41,891 nt of DNA, from assembly GCF_002551245.1 (NCBI RefSeq), contig NZ_NTGZ01000036.1, positions 1 to 41,891 of the forward strand. Direction: 5' to 3'. Origin of the DNA: Streptomyces sp. rh34. Lineage in GTDB: Bacteria; Actinomycetota; Actinomycetes; Streptomycetales; Streptomycetaceae. The position numbers and the translations under genes are program-made. The notes under the pieces are model-generated. The model was not told the DNA's origin. It saw only the letters and a list, made by a program, of their open reading frames with translations, and ran no database searches. Shown in pieces: positions 32,488 through 41,891 of the stretch. Numbering within the stretch: the stretch's first letter is position 1; each line of letters opens with the position of its first letter.

Positions 32488-33642
32488 ATGACCTTCGACG
32501 CGAGCGAGACCACATTCCAGGACACCGACACCGACCCCCACGCCAATGACGCCGCGCCCTACGGCGGCGGCGACCCCTACGCCGACTACCGCGAAGCCGG
32601 AGACCTCCCCTTCACCGAGCTCGTCGACCTCGCCGACCGCCGCCTCGGCGCGGGCGTGATCGCCGCCAACGACGAGTTCTTCGCCGAGCGCGAGAACCTC
32701 CTGATCCGTGAGCGCGCCGTCTTCGACCCCGAGCACTTCGGGCACAAGGGCAAGATCATGGACGGCTGGGAGACCCGCCGCCGCCGCGGCGCGGACGCCG
32801 ACCACCCCTTCCCGGCCCCCGAGGACCACGACTGGGCCATCGTCCGCCTCGGCGCCGCCGGTATCGTCCGCGGCCTGATCGTGGACACCGCCCACTTCCG
32901 CGGCAACTACCCGCAGCGCGTATCGGTGCAGGCCACCTCCGTCGAGGGCGCCCCGAGCCCCGAGCAGTTGCTCGCCGACGACGTGAAGTGGGAGGAGATC
33001 CTCCCGCCCACCCCCGTGCGCGGCCACGCCGCCAACGCCTTCGAGATCACCGGCGGCCGCCGCTACACCCACCTGCGCCTCTGCCAGCACCCCGACGGCG
33101 GCATCGCCCGCCTCCGCGTGCACGGCGAGGTCGTCCCGGACCCGGCCTGGCTCGCCGCGCTCGGCACCGTCGACCTGATCTCGGTCCTCAACGGCGGTAC
33201 GTACGAGGACGCCTCCGACCGCTTCTACTCCTCGCCCACCCAGATCATCCTGCCGGGCACCTCCCGCAAGATGGACGACGGCTGGGAGAACCGCCGCCGC
33301 CGGGTCCGCGACACCAACGACTGGGTACGCTTCCGCCTCCCCGCCCAGGGCGCGGTCCGCGCGATCGAGATCGACACCGCCTACCTCAAGGGCAACTCCG
33401 CCGGCTGGATCGCCCTCCAGGGCCGCAACGGCGACACCGGCGAGTGGTTCGAGATCGTCCCGCGCACCCGCCTCCAGCCCGACACCCTCCACCGCTTCGT
33501 GCTGCGCGCCCAGGCCGTCGTCACCCACGTCCGGCTCGACGCCTTCCCCGACGGCGGCGTGGCCCGCATGCGGCTGCACGGCACGCTCACGGAGTCCGGC
33601 GCGGCGGAGCTCACCCGCCGCTACGAGGAGTCGGGCGCGTAA
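32488..33642 (+). CDS. alc: Allantoicase
   Basis: A 384-residue allantoicase that hydrolyses allantoate to ureidoglycolate and urea in purine breakdown, in the cytosol. The two homologous halves of the family are plain: MDGWETRRRRG with VDTAHFRGNYP in the first (about 89-150) and MDDGWENRRRRV with IDTAYLKGNSAGW in the second (about 260-310). Each half ends in a conserved HLRL/HVRLD...PDGG(I/V)AR(L/M)R block. ATG at 32488 has AAGGTGAG about five bases upstream; GTG at 32479 would add three residues. The next gene is convergent and there is no other purine gene in view. Two possible operators lie upstream. Confidence 0.95.
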   Translation: MTFDASETTFQDTDTDPHANDAAPYGGGDPYADYREAGDLPFTELVDLADRRLGAGVIAANDEFFAERENLLIRERAVFDPEHFGHKGKIMDGWETRRRRGADADHPFPAPEDHDWAIVRLGAAGIVRGLIVDTAHFRGNYPQRVSVQATSVEGAPSPEQLLADDVKWEEILPPTPVRGHAANAFEITGGRRYTHLRLCQHPDGGIARLRVHGEVVPDPAWLAALGTVDLISVLNGGTYEDASDRFYSSPTQIILPGTSRKMDDGWENRRRRVRDTNDWVRFRLPAQGAVRAIEIDTAYLKGNSAGWIALQGRNGDTGEWFEIVPRTRLQPDTLHRFVLRAQAVVTHVRLDAFPDGGVARMRLHGTLTESGAAELTRRYEESGA

Positions 33643-33674
33643 CCCCGTAACCCTCAGGCCGGCACCCCCAGTTC

Positions 33675-33718
33675 CCGCCCGGCGGACGGTTGCGCTCCTG
33701 CGCCCGCCCGCCGGGCGG
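33675..33718 (+). terminator. Hairpin after allantoicase
   Basis: CCGCCCGGCGG (33675-33685) pairs with CCGCCGGGCGG (33708-33718), an 11-bp stem followed by TT, 33 bp after the alc stop. Confidence 0.75.
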
Positions 33719-33742
33719 TTTCCACCCGGGGCGGAACCCGAA

Positions 33743-33776
33743 GGGCGCCCACTCCGCCGCGACGAAGAGGGCGCCC
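33743..33776 (-). terminator. Hairpin after pepN
   Basis: GGGCGCCC at 33743-33750 and again at 33769-33776 pair as an 8-bp stem, 19 bp after the pepN stop on the minus strand. Confidence 0.6.
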
Positions 33777-33794
33777 CCAGGGCCGTACGTGCCG

Positions 33795-36371
33795 CTACGC
33801 GGTGGCCGCCGCCGTGTCCGCCGCCTGCGCCTTCAGGGCGCGCTCCACACCGGACCGCGACTCCGACATCAGCCGGCGCAGAGCCGCGCTCGGCTCCGCC
33901 GAGGCCAGCCAGGCGTCCGTGGCGTCCAGGGTCTCCTGGGAGACCTGGAGGGCCGGGTAGAGGCCCACCGCGATCTGCTGGGCCATCTCGTGGCTGCGCG
34001 AGTCCCAGACGTCCTTCACCGCGGCGAAGAACTTCTCCGTGTACGGGGCCAGCAGCTCGCGCTGGTCCGTCTGGACGAAGCCGCTGATGACCGCTTCCTG
34101 GAGCGAGTTGGGCAGCTTGTCGGACTCCACGACCGAGGCCCACGCCTCGGCCTTGGCCTCCTCCGACGGCATGGCCGCCCGCGCGGAGGCCGCGTGGCGC
34201 TCGCCCGCCGCCGTCCTGTCGCGCTCGTACTCGGCGGCGATCTCCTCCTCGTCCAGCAGCCCGGTGGCCGCCAGCCGCTGCACGAACGCCCACCGCAGCT
34301 CGGTGTCGACGGCCAGGCCCTCGATGGTCTCCGTGCCGTCCAGCAGCGACTGGAGCAGGTCCAGCTGCTGCGGGTTGCGGGCCGTCGCCGCGAAGGCACG
34401 GGCCCAGGCCAGCTGGTGGTCGCTGCCCGGCTCCGCCGCGTGCAGGTGCGCCAGCGTCGCGTCGGTCCACTGGTTGAGCGCGCCCTCACGGGTCTCCGGC
34501 GCCGCGTACAGGTCCAGGGCCAGCTTCACCTGGCGGTGCAGCGACTGCACGACGCCGATGTCCGACTCCTTGCCGATGCCGGAGAGCACCAGCGCGAGGT
34601 AGTCGCGGGTCGCCAGCTCGCCGTCGCGTGTCATGTCCCAGGCCGAGGCCCAGCTCAGGGCGCGCGGCAGCGACTCGGCGAAGTCGCCCAGGTGCTCGGT
34701 GACGACCCGCAGCGACTCCTCGTCGAGGCGGACCTTGGCGTAGGAGAGGTCGTCGTCGTTGAGCAGGATGACGGCCGGGCGGGCCTTGCCCTCCGGGAAC
34801 GGCACGGTGGTGCGCTCGCCGTCGACGTCCAGCTCGATCCGGTCGGTGCGCACGAGCTTGCCGTCCGCGTCGAGGTCGTAACAGCCGACGGCGATGCGGT
34901 GCGGGCGGAGCGTCGGCTCGCCCTTCGCGCCGGCGGGCAGCGCGGGGGCCTCCTGGAGCACGGTGAAGGAGGTGACGTGACCGTCTCCGTCGGTCTCGAT
35001 CTCCGGGCGCAGGATGTTGATGCCCGCCGTCTCCAGCCACGCCTTCGACCAGGTCTTCAGGTCGCGGCCGGAGGTCTTCTCCAGGGCGCCCAGCAGGTCG
35101 GAGAGGCGGGTGTTGCCGAAGGCGTGCGCCTTGAAGTACGCCTGCACGCCCTGGAAGAACGCGTCCTTGCCGACGTACGCCACGAGCTGCTTGAGCACGG
35201 AGGCGCCCTTGGCGTACGTGATCCCGTCGAAGTTGACGAGGACGTCGTCCAGGTCCTGGATGTCCGCCATGATCGGGTGCGTGGAGGGCAGCTGGTCCTG
35301 CCGGTACGCCCAGGTCTTCATGGAGTTGGCGAACGTGGTCCAGGAGTGCGGCCACTTCGATCCCGCGGCGTCCGCCTGGCAGGCGATCGAGGTGTAGGTG
35401 GCGAACGACTCGTTCAGCCAGAGGTCGTTCCACCACTCCATCGTGACGAGGTCGCCGAACCACATGTGGGCCAGCTCGTGCAGGATGGTCTCGGCCCGCA
35501 CCTCGTACGCCGCGTCCGTCACCTTGGAGCGGAAGACGTACTGGTCACGGATGGTGACCGCGCCCGCGTTCTCCATCGCGCCCGCGTTGAACTCCGGGAC
35601 GAAGAGCTGGTCGTACTTGGCGAACGGGTACGCGTAGTCGAACTTCTCCTGGAACCACTCGAAGCCCTGCCGGGTGACGGCGAAGATGTCGTCCGCGTCC
35701 AGGTACTCCGCGAGCGAGGGACGGCAGTAGATGCCGAGCGGGACGGACTGGCCGTCCTTCTCGTAGCTGCTGTGTACCGCGTGGTACGGCCCCACGATGA
35801 GCGCCGTGATGTACGTGGAGATGCGCGGCGTCGGCTCGAAGGTCCAGACGTCGTCCTTCGGCTCCGGCGTCGGGGAGTTCGAGATGACCGTCCAGCCGGA
35901 CGGGGCCTTCACGGTGAACGCGAAGGTCGCCTTCAGGTCGGGCTGCTCGAACGAGGCGAAGACGCGGCGCGCGTCCGGGACCTCGAACTGCGTGTACAGA
36001 TAGGCCTGCTCGTCGACCGGGTCGACGAACCGGTGCAGGCCCTCACCGGTGTTGGTGTACGCGCAGTCGGCGACGACCTTCAGTTCGTTGGCGCCCTCAC
36101 GCAGATGCGGCAGGGCGATCCGCGCGTCGCGGAACACGGCGGCCACGTCCAGGTCCTTGCCGTTCAGCACCACGTCGTGGACGGCCGGGGCGACCAGGTC
36201 GATGAACGACTCCGCACCCGCCTCCGCGCAGTCGAAGCGCACGGTGGTCACGGACCTGTAGGTGCCGCCCTCCTGCGCTCCGGAGAGGTCGAGATCGATC
36301 TCGTACGCGTCCACGGTCAGCAGGCGCGCCCGCTCCTGTGCCTCTTCGCGGGTCAGATTCGTGCCAGGCAC
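33795..36371 (-). CDS. pepN: Aminopeptidase N, M1 zinc metallopeptidase
   Basis: An 858-residue cytosolic aminopeptidase that removes N-terminal residues from peptides. Order: an N-terminal beta domain, the exopeptidase motif GAMEN at 264-268, the zinc site HELAH (His298, Glu299, His302) with the third ligand Glu321 in NESFA, and a C-terminal helical ERAP1-like domain from about 520. Length matches the streptomycete enzyme. GTG at 36371 was chosen because AGGAG lies eight bases upstream; the in-frame extension to 36419 has no homologous look. A terminator pair separates it from alc. Confidence 0.96.
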   Translation of the reverse strand: MPGTNLTREEAQERARLLTVDAYEIDLDLSGAQEGGTYRSVTTVRFDCAEAGAESFIDLVAPAVHDVVLNGKDLDVAAVFRDARIALPHLREGANELKVVADCAYTNTGEGLHRFVDPVDEQAYLYTQFEVPDARRVFASFEQPDLKATFAFTVKAPSGWTVISNSPTPEPKDDVWTFEPTPRISTYITALIVGPYHAVHSSYEKDGQSVPLGIYCRPSLAEYLDADDIFAVTRQGFEWFQEKFDYAYPFAKYDQLFVPEFNAGAMENAGAVTIRDQYVFRSKVTDAAYEVRAETILHELAHMWFGDLVTMEWWNDLWLNESFATYTSIACQADAAGSKWPHSWTTFANSMKTWAYRQDQLPSTHPIMADIQDLDDVLVNFDGITYAKGASVLKQLVAYVGKDAFFQGVQAYFKAHAFGNTRLSDLLGALEKTSGRDLKTWSKAWLETAGINILRPEIETDGDGHVTSFTVLQEAPALPAGAKGEPTLRPHRIAVGCYDLDADGKLVRTDRIELDVDGERTTVPFPEGKARPAVILLNDDDLSYAKVRLDEESLRVVTEHLGDFAESLPRALSWASAWDMTRDGELATRDYLALVLSGIGKESDIGVVQSLHRQVKLALDLYAAPETREGALNQWTDATLAHLHAAEPGSDHQLAWARAFAATARNPQQLDLLQSLLDGTETIEGLAVDTELRWAFVQRLAATGLLDEEEIAAEYERDRTAAGERHAASARAAMPSEEAKAEAWASVVESDKLPNSLQEAVISGFVQTDQRELLAPYTEKFFAAVKDVWDSRSHEMAQQIAVGLYPALQVSQETLDATDAWLASAEPSAALRRLMSESRSGVERALKAQAADTAAATA

Positions 36372-36496
36372 GCGGTCATCTCCTAGGTGTGCGACTTGAT
36401 AAGCGGCGTTTCCGACCATCCTTCCACGTAGCGTGCTCCCAGCGCGATGTCCGTTTCCCGCCGGACGCGGAGGGCTCCGCGGGACACGCTCGAACC

Positions 36497-36997
36497 ATGA
36501 CCGGACACCAGCCGCGCCCCATCGCCCCCGCCGCTCTCGGCGGACTCTGCACCACCGACGACGCGGGCCGGCCCTGCCGCCCGTACACCGCGACCGAGGG
36601 CGGCCACCCCCTGCGCTGCTGTCTGCGCGGCAGCGAGCCGGGGGAGCGCATCGCCCTCGTCTCCTACGCCCCGCTGCGCCGCTGGGCCCGCGCGACCGGG
36701 GCGAGCCCTGGGGCGTACGACGAGCAGGGGCCCGTCTTCATCCACGCCGAGGCGTGCGCCGGCCCGGACCCCGAGCGGGCCGGATACCCCTTCGCACGCC
36801 CCGGCGCACTGCGGGTCGTGCGCCGCTACGACGCCCGGGGGCACATCGCGGGCGGCCGGCTGCTGGAGATCCCGGCCGACACGGAGAAGGGCTTCGACGC
36901 GGCCCTCGACGAGGCGTTCGCGGACCCGGAGGTGGCGTTGGTGCACGTGCGGGCCGTGGAGTACGGGTGCTTCCACTTCGAGGTGCGGCGGGGCTGA
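36497..36997 (+). CDS. DUF1203 family protein
   Basis: A 166-residue protein of the DUF1203 family, of unknown function. Conserved features are CCLRGSEPGERIALVSYAP (about 41-59), the DEQGPVFIHAE segment and the C-terminal YGCFHFEVRRG. Two adjacent Cys (41-42) and Cys160 could bind a metal or form a thiol site, but this is a guess. ATG at 36497 has no ribosome binding site. It is divergent from pepN, and a 19-bp terminator follows it. Confidence 0.8.
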   Translation: MTGHQPRPIAPAALGGLCTTDDAGRPCRPYTATEGGHPLRCCLRGSEPGERIALVSYAPLRRWARATGASPGAYDEQGPVFIHAEACAGPDPERAGYPFARPGALRVVRRYDARGHIAGGRLLEIPADTEKGFDAALDEAFADPEVALVHVRAVEYGCFHFEVRRG

Positions 36998-37010
36998 GCG
37001 GGGCAGGACA

Positions 37011-37053
37011 CGGGGAGGGGCGGCCACCGGTGCGCGGTGGCCGCCCCTCCCCG
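37011..37053. terminator. 19-bp perfect hairpin between convergent genes
   Basis: A 19-bp perfect stem (37011-37029 with 37035-37053, loop GTGCG) lies 13 bp after the DUF1203 gene and 17 bp after asd on the other strand. It can serve as a bidirectional terminator. Confidence 0.9.
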
Positions 37054-37070
37054 TACGCGTACGGCTGCGG

Positions 37071-41587
<4,517 letters not shown>

Positions 41588-41643
41588 CTGTGTCCCTGTA
41601 ATGGAAAGAGAGAGTCCGGAATGCGGTACCGGATGACCGCTTA

Positions 41644-41663
41644 CCCTGTCGTAAATGACAGGG
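41644..41663. promoter_or_regulatory. Inverted repeat upstream of the protease gene
   Basis: CCCTGTC-GTAAAT-GACAGGG, with perfect 7-bp arms, lies 57 bp upstream of the protease start in the AT-richer part of the leader. It could be an operator or a leader hairpin. Confidence 0.45.
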
Positions 41664-41784
41664 GTTTGTGGAGAGTTGACGGAGGCGAGTTGGGGACATG
41701 GCATAGATCCGCCATGGGGCGCGATGTGCCACGAGGGATGAACGGGGTCAAACGGTGCGCTCGTGGCGCCTGGTGGCGGCTAGC

Positions 41785-41815
41785 GGTCCAGACCTGTGGC
41801 GCGTGGTCTGGACCA
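41785..41815. promoter_or_regulatory. 10-bp-arm palindrome containing a DasR-box-like sequence
   Basis: GGTCCAGACC (41785-41794) and GGTCTGGACC (41805-41814) form a stem with a 10-nt loop. The right arm with flanks, TGGTCTGGACCA at 41804-41815, differs by one base from the core of the DasR site TGGTCTAGACCA. It may be a regulator box about 215 bp upstream of the protease, or a terminator of a gene beyond the edge. Confidence 0.4.
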
Positions 41816-41821
41816 GCGTGT

Positions 41822-41865
41822 GCCGCCGGGCCCCTCGCCGCCGGGCCCCTCGCCGCCGGGCCGCC
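41822..41865. repeat. 15-bp tandem repeat
   Basis: GCCGCCGGGCCCCTC occurs at 41822-41836 and 41837-41851, followed by a partial GCCGCCGGGCC copy at 41852. Confidence 0.8.
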
Positions 41866-41891
41866 CGCCGCCGGACCGGTCGCCGTAGGCC

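Larger units (their letters stand above)
41588..41891. other. Upstream region of the S8 protease gene, right window edge
   Basis: About 300 bp without a gene. It holds a 7-bp-arm hairpin at 41644-41663, a large palindrome at 41785-41814 and a tandem repeat at the edge. A minus-strand TTGACC is present at about 41755-41750, but no good -10 was found for the protease promoter. Confidence 0.4.

Noticed and set aside
31921..34470. 849-codon minus-strand frame
   Set aside because: Antisense to the LysR and allantoicase genes, which are clearly real.
33690..36386. 898-codon plus-strand frame
   Set aside because: Antisense to pepN, which has the full M1 motif set.

Overview
The window is high-GC DNA with strong third-codon-position G/C bias, many GTG starts, GGAGG-type ribosome binding sites and leaderless-looking TANNNT promoters. 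Gene content (csn-type chitosan-oligosaccharide operon, PknG locus, large S8 protease, PepN, Asd) points to a Streptomyces chromosome core region. I see no tRNA, rRNA, CRISPR array, insertion sequence or phage gene.

Layout. 1-2875 (-): an FtsX-type ABC permease running off the left edge. 3104-3508 (-): group II truncated haemoglobin. 3717-4712 (+): PCMT-like methyltransferase. 4729-15930 (-): a seven-gene signalling block, transcribed as four-helix membrane sensor (GlnX-like), amino-acid-binding protein (GlnH-like), helical protein of unknown function, PknG-like kinase with TPR tail, PP2C phosphatase, VWA protein, FHA protein. 16296-23010 (-): a sugar import and use operon matching csnR-csnE-csnF-csnG-csnH-csnK of S. 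coelicolor, with a perfect 7-1-7 palindrome upstream of the ROK regulator. 23226-24287 (-): MscS channel. 24602-25138 (+): HNH protein. 25162-28152 (-): secreted GH84-type glycosidase. 28507-31080 (+): a small protein made of 12-residue tandem repeats, followed directly by 4-alpha-glucanotransferase. 31141-33642 (+): small membrane protein, LysR regulator, allantoicase. 33795-36371 (-): aminopeptidase N. 36497-36997 (+): DUF1203 protein. 37071-38099 (-): aspartate-semialdehyde dehydrogenase. 38096-41587 (-): secreted S8 protease whose C-terminus looks eroded. 41588-41891: non-coding, with repeats and a DasR-box-like palindrome.

How the genes work together. In mycobacteria GlnX and GlnH sense aspartate/glutamate and act on PknG. 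Here the same trio is joined to a phosphatase, a phosphothreonine reader (FHA), a VWA protein and a helical protein. This looks like a full circuit of sensor, writer, eraser and reader. Cys4 or Cys-rich ribbons recur in three of its proteins. The csn block imports amino-sugar oligosaccharides, phosphorylates them and cleaves them with a 6-phospho-glycosidase; its ABC ATPase is absent and is presumably the shared MsiK. The GH84 enzyme and the DasR-like box suggest a wider amino-sugar theme, but that is inference.

The best leads for new biology are the expanded PknG circuit, the 12-residue-repeat protein coupled to malQ, the GH84 enzyme with Gln-Asp in place of the Asp-Asp catalytic pair, and the S8 protease with a non-coding-like tail.
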